A stretch of DNA of 20,914 nucleotides. It comes from a virus. Both the position numbers and the translations under genes were made by a program. The notes under the pieces are model-generated. The model was not told the DNA's origin. It searched no databases and was given only the letters and a program-made list of their open reading frames with translations. The DNA lies in the IMG/VR virus record IMGVR_UViG_3300034378_000218, positions 1 through 20,914 of that record. One strand, given 5' to 3'. This document shows, one piece after another, positions 12,115 to 18,878 of this stretch. How positions within the stretch are numbered: position 1 is the stretch's first letter; each line of letters starts with the position of its first letter.

Positions 12115-12311
12115 TGCCGACATTTAAAGGTATTCCACCTAGCGGAAGGTTAAAATTCGACTATTCGATTTTATGCCCTGAATGCAGGATGAAGTTCAAG
12201 AAGGTATTCAAGCGGGACGATGCAGGCAGATTGAATATGCGCGACCTGCCAACCGCATGCAAAGAGTGCCAGGCGAAGCTAGAGGCAAGGATGCGGATGG
12301 CGCCTAGGTAA
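12114..12311 (+). CDS. Small zinc-ribbon protein (65 aa)
   Basis: ATAGGAGGCGATA precedes ATG 12114, which overlaps the preceding TAA. Two CxxC pairs, CPEC (about 21-24) and CKEC (about 49-52), suggest a zinc ribbon; the rest is basic. A nucleic-acid-binding adaptor is the simplest reading. Confidence 0.65.
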   Translation: MPTFKGIPPSGRLKFDYSILCPECRMKFKKVFKRDDAGRLNMRDLPTACKECQAKLEARMRMAPR

Positions 12312-12312
12312 G

Positions 12313-12867
12313 ATGGAGATTGTAGATTATTTAGAACAAATAGAGAACGAAAAATACAAAGATTCTCTCTTGGAGCTATATTCGAACATAGAGAGTAGGC
12401 TCAAGTCATTCCCCGCGGCAATCAGATGGCATCACAGTGAAAGTGGCGGATTGTATAGACATATAAAGGAAGTCTTGGAGATTATTATTGAGCTTTATGA
12501 ATGCTTCAAGGGAGAACTGTTGAAGATAGATATTTCCAAGGATGATGTGATTCTTGTCGCGTTCGTACACGATTTAGAGAAGCTGGATAAATATGTTAAG
12601 AATAACAGCTATAATCCGCAGAAAAAATATGAGAAAGGATATAAGGAGACTGAGTTTTCATACAACTACAAGAAGATAGACATGAACGACACCGCCCAGA
12701 TAGTCCGGATATGCGCGCAATATGGAATAATTTTGTCCAATATGCATATCAATGCCATCTCGTTTCATCATGGGGGATGGAGTGCTGATAGAGGTAGATT
12801 GCAGCCTTTGGCGGCTTTGTTGCATGCCGCCGATTTGATCAGTGCGACATTTTTTAAAAATGAATAA
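12313..12867 (+). CDS. HD-domain phosphohydrolase
   Basis: The HD signature is clear in 184 residues: H50 (GGLYRHIKEV), the H86-D87 doublet (LVAFVHDLEK), H152/H153 (ISFHHGGWS) and D174 (LLHAADLIS). HD enzymes use one or two metal ions to cleave phosphate esters, often dNTPs, cyclic or linear nucleotides. Size fits a stand-alone hydrolase. In a phage, nucleotide-pool control or removal of a host signal nucleotide is plausible; the substrate cannot be read from the sequence. Confidence 0.85.
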   Translation: MEIVDYLEQIENEKYKDSLLELYSNIESRLKSFPAAIRWHHSESGGLYRHIKEVLEIIIELYECFKGELLKIDISKDDVILVAFVHDLEKLDKYVKNNSYNPQKKYEKGYKETEFSYNYKKIDMNDTAQIVRICAQYGIILSNMHINAISFHHGGWSADRGRLQPLAALLHAADLISATFFKNE

Positions 12868-13312
12868 GCTTAAATCCCTTTCGGAAACAGCAGAAATTTT
12901 AGAAATCCATCCTAGCACTCTGCGCGCCTGGGCACAGGCCAAGATTGTGCCTTACTATCGGATGGGCAAGAAGTATTTCTTTGACCTTGATGCGATGAAA
13001 AAATCTACTCTTTCCAAGGCGGAGGCCTCCTCTTTGGCGGCGCAGCAGCTCACATCTCAACACAATGGCGTCTCTATCCTTAACGGCTATCTTCAGGTCT
13101 ATGTCGGCAAGCATCCTATGGCAAACAAAAGAGGCTATGTTCCATTGCATCGGCTCATTATGCAAGGCCTATTAGGTAGGTTACTTGAAATGAATGAGAT
13201 TGTGCATCATAAAAATGGCAATACCTTGGACAACAGGATTTGCAATCTTGAGCTATTCAAATCGCTGGGCGAGCACAACGCGGAGTATTCCGTATTAGGG
13301 AGCTACAAGTGA
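12860..13312 (+). CDS. HTH plus HNH endonuclease fusion
   Basis: ATG 12860 overlaps the HD gene and lacks a strong binding site. Residues 1-50 form an excisionase/MerR-type winged helix (SLSETAEILEIHPSTLRAWA, VPYYRMGKKYFF). After a linker, residues 93-145 form an HNH nuclease (VPLHRLIM, IVHHKNGNTLDN, ICNLEL), the type in phage homing endonucleases. Homing HNH proteins more often carry NUMOD or AP2 DNA-binding domains at the C-terminal side. The protein may be a free-standing homing endonuclease. Confidence 0.8.
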   Translation: MNKLKSLSETAEILEIHPSTLRAWAQAKIVPYYRMGKKYFFDLDAMKKSTLSKAEASSLAAQQLTSQHNGVSILNGYLQVYVGKHPMANKRGYVPLHRLIMQGLLGRLLEMNEIVHHKNGNTLDNRICNLELFKSLGEHNAEYSVLGSYK

Positions 13313-13608
13313 TTGAATTTGAATGTTCGATCTGTGGTTCAAAACAGGCGCATAGAATCAGGAGATTCTTCGCGGAATTAAAGCAATACAAGGAGTCCGA
13401 GAATATATTCGAGCTGAAGAATTTTATGTACGATTCGATGCTGATAGTGAGGGCCTGTGCTGACTGCCACACGATGCGGGCTGATTGGGAGAAGATCTCT
13501 GAGTCGAACGCTACGACGGAGGCGGACAAGGCAAGGGTAAAAGAGTTATTAGGTAATGAGACTTTTACAGAAGAGGACATAGTTGAAGACAGAGGAGAAT
13601 ACAGTTGA
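13309..13608 (+). CDS. Small zinc-binding hypothetical protein
   Basis: GTG 13309 overlaps the HNH stop (GTGA). Two CxxC pairs, CSICG (6-10) and CADCH (50-54), enclose a helical insert; the C-terminal 40 residues are acidic and helical. It is one of a series of small metal-binding proteins in this operon. Function unknown. Confidence 0.65.
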   Translation: MIEFECSICGSKQAHRIRRFFAELKQYKESENIFELKNFMYDSMLIVRACADCHTMRADWEKISESNATTEADKARVKELLGNETFTEEDIVEDRGEYS

Positions 13609-13853
13609 AGATTAAATTTCCAGGCTTTATGACATTAAATCAATGGCGGGCCTTTAGATGCCCTTTTAGGAATATAGGTAGTTGTCTATGTACAGAATGT
13701 TCATTCTTTGGCGTAAAGACAAAAACAGTAGTTGATCCAAACACGAAGGAAACCATAGAGATAAATGATTTAGATAAAAATAGTCAACCTCAATATATCT
13801 GCGGTATTAATCTTTGGCTTCAGGGAGTTGCGGATAATATAAAGGAGAAATAA
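13605..13853 (+). CDS. Small cysteine-containing hypothetical protein, TTG start
   Basis: TTG 13605 overlaps the previous TGA (TTGA), with AGAGGAGA eight to twelve bases upstream. In 82 residues five cysteines occur (CPF, CLCTEC, YICG). The CxCxxC cluster may bind metal. No family recognised. The stop shares its last base with the GroES start (TAATG). Confidence 0.6.
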   Translation: MKIKFPGFMTLNQWRAFRCPFRNIGSCLCTECSFFGVKTKTVVDPNTKETIEINDLDKNSQPQYICGINLWLQGVADNIKEK

Positions 13854-14227
13854 TGAACCTTAAGCCTGTGAATGAGCGATTGCTTGTTGTTCCCAAGGAG
13901 ATGGATGCAAGAATCGGCAGCATCGCTGTGCCGGACACATACCGAACCAAGCAAGACGAAAAGCCTGAGGTGGGCTTTGTCGCCGCAGTGGATGACAGCG
14001 AGGACAGGGAAGAGCCGTCGAAATACAAAAGAGGCGATAAGATTGTGTTCAACAAGTTCGCTGCCACTGACATAGTCTATCGAGACAAAGATTCTAACAA
14101 AGAGGTGAAGTACCTGATTATGCTCGAATCGTCTGTCCTGGCCGTCTTCGAATACGTCGACGATGCGGAGCGGGATATGTATTTGGCGAAAGAGAAGGTA
14201 TGTGATGCAGATGCGTCAGCCGTTTGA
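13853..14227 (+). CDS. groES: GroES-like co-chaperonin
   Basis: The 124-residue protein begins LKPVNERLLVVPKEM, followed by the mobile loop region ending IAVPDTYRTKQ, then VGFVAAVDD, RGDKIVFNKFAATDIVY and a final YLIMLESSVLAVFEY, all at GroES positions. Cellular GroES has about 95 residues; this has a longer acidic middle and a 20-residue C-terminal extension. Phage co-chaperonins (T4 gp31 is the model) cap the host GroEL to fold capsid protein. Position before the head module fits. Confidence 0.85.
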   Translation: MNLKPVNERLLVVPKEMDARIGSIAVPDTYRTKQDEKPEVGFVAAVDDSEDREEPSKYKRGDKIVFNKFAATDIVYRDKDSNKEVKYLIMLESSVLAVFEYVDDAERDMYLAKEKVCDADASAV

Positions 14228-14546
14228 TGCTCGTAGATGCATAAGGTCGCAATTAAGAGAGTGCAGATGGCGCGAGAAGATTAATAATAATTTGTATTGT
14301 ATAGTTGTTGGAGAGGATAAACCATGCATAGACAGGGAGGCAGAGATGGAAGAATTAAAGATTGAAAGAAGCAGGGTGCAGGAACAGGGGCAGAAGGATA
14401 TCGAGATGGTTTCTGGAATGGTCAAGACGCTGACCGATTTTCTGGATAGGGTGCCGTCATCTGATGTTTTGGATAGGATAAACGACGCCTGCGGGCATAT
14501 GAGAAAGGCCGTGATATTGATGAAGAAGGCTTATAGATTGGAGTGA
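14205..14546 (+). CDS. Hypothetical protein with cysteine-rich start and helix
   Basis: ATG 14205 has GAGAAGG just upstream and overlaps the GroES 3' end by 23 bases. About 113 residues: the first 45 contain four spaced cysteines (CIRSQLRECRW, YCIV, PCID) suggesting metal binding, the rest is helical and heptad-like. No family recognised. Confidence 0.6.
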   Translation: MQMRQPFDARRCIRSQLRECRWREKINNNLYCIVVGEDKPCIDREAEMEELKIERSRVQEQGQKDIEMVSGMVKTLTDFLDRVPSSDVLDRINDACGHMRKAVILMKKAYRLE

Positions 14547-14695
14547 TGATGATCTGGATTAAATTGTGCGGGATGTGGCTGTTTTGCGATGGCTTGTTTT
14601 CTATCCACACATACTGGGGCATAGAGGGATTTAGAGAACATTATATTCGAGCGATAAGGCTGGTAGTGGGATTATGTCTAATGATTTGGGGATAA
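14546..14695 (+). CDS. Small hydrophobic protein (49 aa)
   Basis: The ATG overlaps the previous TGA. The product has one likely membrane helix at residues 36-49 (RAIRLVVGLCLMIWG) and a Trp/Cys-rich first half (WLFCDGLFSIHTYWG). It overlaps the radical SAM gene by 22 bases in another frame. Membrane association is likely, function unknown. Confidence 0.45.
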   Translation: MMIWIKLCGMWLFCDGLFSIHTYWGIEGFREHYIRAIRLVVGLCLMIWG

Positions 14696-15507
14696 AGAAG
14701 ATAGCGAGAGTATTTCCGACAAAGACTAATATGTGCCCTAGAGATAAAGACGCTTATTTCGGAGAGCCTGATTTATTTACTCCACAATATGATGAAGCGC
14801 ATATATCAGTTACTTTTACTTGGGATATTAAGAAGGCGTATGATTTAGCTTATGCTTGGAAAATTTATGCGAAAGAAGTGAAATTAGGGGGCTGTGCCTT
14901 TAATGATAGGGGCAATGGATTTATTCCAGATTTATATGTAAAGCCAGGATGTGTTTTTACATCAAGAGGCTGTATATTTGATTGTCCCTGGTGTTTTGTG
15001 CCGAGGCGTGAAGGAAAGATTCGTGAGCTTCCTATTTTGTCAGGCAATATAATAATGGATAATAATCTTTTAGCCTGCTCGAAATCTCATATTAAAAATG
15101 TAATTAAGATGTTAAAGACTCAGAGACAGATATCATTCAATCAAGGCCTAGATAGTCGTCTGATGACTGATTGGTTTGTAGAGGAAATTAGAGGTTTAAA
15201 AATAAAGGATATATGGCTAGCTATGGATTATGATGGAGCAGAGAAACCATTGCAAAAAGCTGTTAATAAATTAAAGAAATATTTTTCTAGAGATAAAATC
15301 CGTTGTTATGTACTTATTGGTTATGAAGATGAGACATTGAAACAGGCTGAGATGAGATTGCGAAAAGCATGGGAGATAGGTACATTGCCTTTTGCTATGT
15401 TGTATCGAGACGAAAATGGCAAAAAGAGATCATTAGAATGGCGTAGATTTCAACGTAGTTGGTGTAGACCTGCGGCCATTAAAGCGATGATGAAGGAGAA
15501 TATATGA
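14674..15507 (+). CDS. Radical SAM enzyme
   Basis: The 277-residue protein contains CX3CX2C (C100, C104, C107: GCIFDCPWC), which binds a [4Fe-4S] cluster and SAM. It is followed by strand-helix repeats of a partial TIM barrel (ISFNQGLDSRLM, DIWLAMDYDG, RCYVLIGYEDETL). About 95 residues precede the motif. Its coding is AT-rich, unlike the GC-richer neighbours, suggesting later arrival. The substrate is unknown; nucleic-acid modification is one option, given the methyltransferases nearby. Confidence 0.85.
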   Translation: MSNDLGIKKIARVFPTKTNMCPRDKDAYFGEPDLFTPQYDEAHISVTFTWDIKKAYDLAYAWKIYAKEVKLGGCAFNDRGNGFIPDLYVKPGCVFTSRGCIFDCPWCFVPRREGKIRELPILSGNIIMDNNLLACSKSHIKNVIKMLKTQRQISFNQGLDSRLMTDWFVEEIRGLKIKDIWLAMDYDGAEKPLQKAVNKLKKYFSRDKIRCYVLIGYEDETLKQAEMRLRKAWEIGTLPFAMLYRDENGKKRSLEWRRFQRSWCRPAAIKAMMKENI

Positions 15508-15740
15508 ACTGTCATTATTGCAATCTTTGGAATAAGGAGGAGGCCAAGCTAGGTCGCTTCGCATGCGACGCGAAGCTCGCAGATATGATTGACACGGCCT
15601 GCCTTATGAAGCATTATATCGTCGTCTCAACGGCATTGCTTGAGGCGATAAGGATAAGCGAGGTGGAGCGTCGGCACCTGCAGGAGTACCGCGCGCGGAT
15701 GGAGAATCTATTGGGGAAACTCGAAAATAGATTAGACTAG
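15504..15740 (+). CDS. Small helical protein with N-terminal CxxC
   Basis: The ATG overlaps the radical SAM stop (ATGA). The 78-residue product starts MNCHYCNLW and continues as helices, the last heptad-like (RRHLQEYRARMENLLGKLE). Composition returns to GC-rich. A metal-bound dimer is plausible. No family recognised. Confidence 0.6.
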   Translation: MNCHYCNLWNKEEAKLGRFACDAKLADMIDTACLMKHYIVVSTALLEAIRISEVERRHLQEYRARMENLLGKLENRLD

Positions 15741-15749
15741 GAGGTATAT

Positions 15750-15863
15750 TTGTTTGATAAAAAGATTGTCATTTTGGTGTTATCTATTGCGATGATAATC
15801 TTTATAGTCATCGTATTTGCCTTCTGTGGCATAGAAGGTATTATAGAGCTTTGGTGGCGATAA
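15750..15863 (+). CDS. Tiny single-pass membrane protein, TTG start (37 aa)
   Basis: A strong AGGAGG at 15739 precedes TTG 15750. After FDKK a hydrophobic helix (IVILVLSIAMIIFIVIVFAF) spans residues 6-25, and the tail ends ELWWR. The position right before the terminase genes would suit a holin or accessory membrane protein. Function unknown. Confidence 0.5.
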   Translation: MFDKKIVILVLSIAMIIFIVIVFAFCGIEGIIELWWR

Positions 15864-15866
15864 TAA

Positions 15867-16793
15867 ATGGCAGATGATGATAAAAAAGATAATTCCGTAG
15901 ACGACAAAAATATAAAGACCTGGTTTGACGAAAGAGGCAGGCTTAAGGACAAATATGGCGACAAGCCAGTAGAGAAAATACCTGAGTTCGAGCCGCCATC
16001 CGAAAAGAGAGTTGATGAGGCTAAAGAGGAAAAAAGAAAGGTTCTCTCTCAGGACGGTATGGATTTATCCAAAGTCTCGGACCTCGAATACTTATATGAT
16101 ATCTTCAATCCTAAATTCGATAGATATGGCTCCTTGGATTATCTCAAGAAGACCCGCGAGCGGATGCTCAAAGATGGTTATCTTGACACTCCTACCTTAA
16201 ACGAATTTCTTTTCTATTCTACACTATCCCGTAGACTTCAGGTTGTGTATCAAAGGATGCATGCCGCGCTGGATCAGCACTCAGGCCCTGAGGAGGCGCC
16301 TGAAGACCTAGGTTTTCTTAGTGACATGCAGAAGATTACAGATCGCATCACCAAGTTGCAGCAGGCTCTGGACGTACAGAAAGACAGGTCAGAGAAGGTG
16401 CGTGATATAATGGATTTGCACCAGGAGACCATGGAAAAGGCCGAGAAGTACCTGACGCAGCATCTGGGCGAGTTTGCCACAATACATCCAGATGGCAATA
16501 TTCTGTCGGACGATGCCAAATTGCACTGGGCGTTTGTAAGGGAGGTTATGAAAGATAGTGGAGAGGTGGAGACTGTGATTTGGTCTGAGGAATTGATGCA
16601 TCTATTCAAGAAGAAATTGATACCGATTGAATATGTGGCGTTTGCGCTCCGCACCTCGCCCGAGGGCTTGCAATGGATCGCTAAGAAGCGCGGGGAGAAA
16701 CTGCCGTACTTCGATATCATAAAGGCAGAGAACAATCTGAGGGAATTAATGCTTGAGATGGAGGACAAACGCAAGGTAGACATAAAGCAATGA
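15867..16793 (+). CDS. Putative terminase small subunit or packaging protein
   Basis: The 308-residue protein is highly charged with a disordered N-terminus (about 1-60), then helices, including a long heptad-rich one (about 150-210). It overlaps the terminase large subunit start by four bases (ATGA). Small terminase subunits usually lie directly before the large one, but they are mostly shorter and carry an HTH, which I do not see. The role rests on position alone. Confidence 0.5.
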   Translation: MADDDKKDNSVDDKNIKTWFDERGRLKDKYGDKPVEKIPEFEPPSEKRVDEAKEEKRKVLSQDGMDLSKVSDLEYLYDIFNPKFDRYGSLDYLKKTRERMLKDGYLDTPTLNEFLFYSTLSRRLQVVYQRMHAALDQHSGPEEAPEDLGFLSDMQKITDRITKLQQALDVQKDRSEKVRDIMDLHQETMEKAEKYLTQHLGEFATIHPDGNILSDDAKLHWAFVREVMKDSGEVETVIWSEELMHLFKKKLIPIEYVAFALRTSPEGLQWIAKKRGEKLPYFDIIKAENNLRELMLEMEDKRKVDIKQ

Positions 16794-18454
16794 GAGAGCC
16801 TACACTAAAGCAAGTTTTGGCGTATTATATTATCTTTAAAAGTACGATTATGTTTCGGGACTTCTGGTTGCCCAAGGCCTGGGGTAAGGTCTACAAGACC
16901 AGATATTATCAGTATCCGATGGCCCTAGCTAAGGATGCCGTAGTGATTGGAGGTAGATCCTGGGGCAAATCAGTGGATTTGGAATCAACCATCTTACAGA
17001 ATGCGCTTAACATACCTGCTGTTGAATCTTTATTGAGCGCTTTCCGCAAGATTCATATCAGGGATAGGCTGGAGAAGGTGATTAGTTATTTGACCGCTGT
17101 GAAGTATTTCCGTAAATTTTTGGCCGTTGGTTCAGATAAGACCACAAAGGGCGCCGTGAGGCGCCATCCTACATATGAGATAACATTGAAGAACAGGCAT
17201 GTTATTTATGGCGTTTCTACCGGCGATGATCCTATGGCGATTATGATACAGGGGCTCCATCCGAGATGCCGGTATATCGAAGAAGCGTCAGCATTTAGAC
17301 GAGATGCCTGGATAAAATTCCAGGCAGCTCGAGACCCTCAGATGGTTATTGACCGTATCTCAGGGACCACTGATGGTTTTATTGATTCGCCTTTTTTTGA
17401 CTGCGATACCAAGATTTCAAAGTTCGAAGGCAAACGATTTCATGTCTCGCGCCGTATGGAGCCATGGTTTGATCGAGGCATAATGAAGGAATGCGTTGAG
17501 ACATATGGTGGCGAGGATACAAACGACTTCATCCAGCAGGTCGATGCTATGCATGGTGAACCTGTCTGGGGGCTCTGGAATGAGAAGGACATCATGCAAA
17601 ATATCGACAAGACGCAGCATCCGCAGTATCATGGCATGCCTCTGAATAAATTACAGACTATAAACATCTCCGCGGAGGACTATAAAGGTAAGGTCCCGGA
17701 GCAAGTGCTATGGGAACTGCCGCCGTTGCCAGAGAGCGACCTCGAGGTCATACTCGGCATCGATGCCGGCTATGTCTCGCCTACAGTAGTGTTGCCTTTT
17801 TTCTGGTACAAAGGCAAATGGAATCTGAGATGCCGAATCAACTTGATAGACAAGATGATTCCGGACAATCAGGCTGAGATTATAGATTCTATCGCGGATA
17901 GATACAGTGCGATTATCATAGCATTTGATACTACATCTGCGGACGGCAGGTCAGTGGCACAGGCGTTGGCCAATCCCAAACGACGCGAGTTTGTCAACAA
18001 GAATTATCAGGAACGAATCGCATGGGTGAATTTCAATTCGGTCGAGATAGTAGGCTACAAGGACGTGACTAGTTTCTCTAGGGGTAAGGAGAGATCGGTA
18101 TACAAGGAGATTCACCAGAAGATAAAATACTTTGCCACTGACGAGCTGCACAAAAAGTTTGCCAATATGTTCTTCAATATTTATCACGACGAGGATTTAT
18201 TAGCCGAGTTTAATGCGGAGCACCAGAAGCAGAGCCCTACCGGCAATATGCTCATTGTTACGCCTTCCAATGTGCATTTGCCAGAGGCCTTCAGATGCTT
18301 TGCCTACGGTTGGTGGAAAAAATATGGACAAAAAATCGACATGCCCAAACGGCGACAAGCCGAAGATTACGGATTCGCATTGCCAGGATATGGAGACAGT
18401 GGAATCTCGGTCTTCGGGCGTGGATCGCGCGGCACTAGTACAGAGTTTGGTTGA
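16790..18454 (+). CDS. terL: Terminase large subunit
   Basis: 554 residues with an N-terminal ATPase and C-terminal nuclease. Walker A is GGRSWGKS (54-61). A Walker B-like RYIEEAS lies near 161-167, with Glu where Asp is usual. The RNase H-like nuclease shows LGIDAG (D325) and IIIAFD (D380). The enzyme cuts concatemeric phage DNA and drives it into the prohead. The start overlaps the upstream gene (ATGA). Confidence 0.88.
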   Translation: MREPTLKQVLAYYIIFKSTIMFRDFWLPKAWGKVYKTRYYQYPMALAKDAVVIGGRSWGKSVDLESTILQNALNIPAVESLLSAFRKIHIRDRLEKVISYLTAVKYFRKFLAVGSDKTTKGAVRRHPTYEITLKNRHVIYGVSTGDDPMAIMIQGLHPRCRYIEEASAFRRDAWIKFQAARDPQMVIDRISGTTDGFIDSPFFDCDTKISKFEGKRFHVSRRMEPWFDRGIMKECVETYGGEDTNDFIQQVDAMHGEPVWGLWNEKDIMQNIDKTQHPQYHGMPLNKLQTINISAEDYKGKVPEQVLWELPPLPESDLEVILGIDAGYVSPTVVLPFFWYKGKWNLRCRINLIDKMIPDNQAEIIDSIADRYSAIIIAFDTTSADGRSVAQALANPKRREFVNKNYQERIAWVNFNSVEIVGYKDVTSFSRGKERSVYKEIHQKIKYFATDELHKKFANMFFNIYHDEDLLAEFNAEHQKQSPTGNMLIVTPSNVHLPEAFRCFAYGWWKKYGQKIDMPKRRQAEDYGFALPGYGDSGISVFGRGSRGTSTEFG

Positions 18455-18596
18455 TGACATAGGCATTTCCAACGGCGATATAGAGATTAGGGTCCAGAAT
18501 GGAAACTGGGTATATGTCAGGTTTTTTGTGGGCTTTAAGAGGAATGAGGAGGCGGATTTTCAAAATTTTGGCTTTTATCTGCAAAAGGGTAGTTGA
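18324..18596 (+). CDS. Small protein overlapping the terminase end
   Basis: Past the terminase stop, a second frame stays open to TGA 18594, with residues such as IEIRVQNGNWVYVRFFVGFKR that look genuine (beta hairpin). Possible starts are ATG 18324 (GGTGG eight bases upstream, 90 residues) and ATG 18390 (68 residues). With the first, 131 bases overlap terL. The stop codon overlaps the -35 box of the downstream RNA promoter. Confidence 0.5.
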   Translation: MDKKSTCPNGDKPKITDSHCQDMETVESRSSGVDRAALVQSLVDDIGISNGDIEIRVQNGNWVYVRFFVGFKRNEEADFQNFGFYLQKGS

Positions 18597-18621
18597 CAAA
18601 CTTGCTATTTTATGTTAGGAT
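18593..18621 (+). promoter_or_regulatory. Extended -10 promoter of the 240-base RNA
   Basis: TTGACA (18593-18598), 17 bases, TAGGAT (18616-18621), with TG one base before the -10 box. Transcription should begin near 18628. The next gene starts at 18879 and an intrinsic terminator stands between, so the promoter primarily makes a short RNA. Confidence 0.75.
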
Positions 18622-18701
18622 TAAACTGGATAAGTATAAATAAAGGCTGTTTCTGGTCAGGTTGACCTGAAGGAATCAGCAGCGATATTTTTTTATGCAT
18701 C

Positions 18702-18774
18702 GAGATTGGGGCTACAATCTCTCAGTAACCAATCTGTAGAAGCCCTATCCCTTTAGGGATAAGGGAGTAGTCAC
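18702..18774 (+). ncRNA. TnpB omega-RNA-like scaffold, copy 2 (73 bp)
   Basis: Identical in all 73 positions to 4457-4529; identity stops sharply at both ends. Hairpin GAGATTG/CAATCTC, pseudoknot option GGGCT with AGCCC, hairpin CCCTATCCC-TTTA-GGGAT-A-AGGG, terminal GTAGTCAC. The 3' neighbour bases differ between copies, as guides would. No transposase gene or left end is present. Confidence 0.65.
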
Positions 18775-18799
18775 ATAGTCTCGGTGGTATAGTACCTAT

Positions 18800-18871
18800 A
18801 AGCCGAGCGCGGTATTACTAATGTCTTTAGGGGGATTGGGCATTAGCGATACCCGCTCGGCTTTTTTATTT
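18800..18871 (+). terminator. Intrinsic terminator with alternative hairpin
   Basis: AAGCCGAGCG(C)GGTAT pairs with ATACCCGCTCGGCTT, enclosing a further 8-bp stem CTAATGTC/GGCATTAG, and is followed by TTTTTTATTTT. The 5' arm's CCGAG (18803-18807) can instead pair with CTCGG (18780-18784), giving a smaller hairpin that would break the terminator. This arrangement is that of an attenuator. Confidence 0.8.
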
Positions 18872-18878
18872 TACAGAA

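Larger units (their letters stand above)
18628..18871 (+). ncRNA. Stand-alone structured RNA (about 240 bases)
   Basis: Bounded by a promoter and a terminator, the region has no gene. A long hairpin (18646-18680; GCTG...CAGC outside, TCAGG-TTGA-CCTGA inside) is followed by the 73-base omega-RNA-like scaffold (18702-18774), about 25 unpaired-or-guide bases, and the terminator. The order promoter, scaffold, possible guide (from 18775), terminator is what a free guide RNA gene would need. An alternative is a regulatory leader of the portal gene. Confidence 0.65.

Noticed and set aside
16274-16783. 169-residue frame on the minus strand
   Set aside because: It is a shadow of the 15867-16793 gene, serine-rich and without a binding site; no minus-strand gene in the window is convincing.
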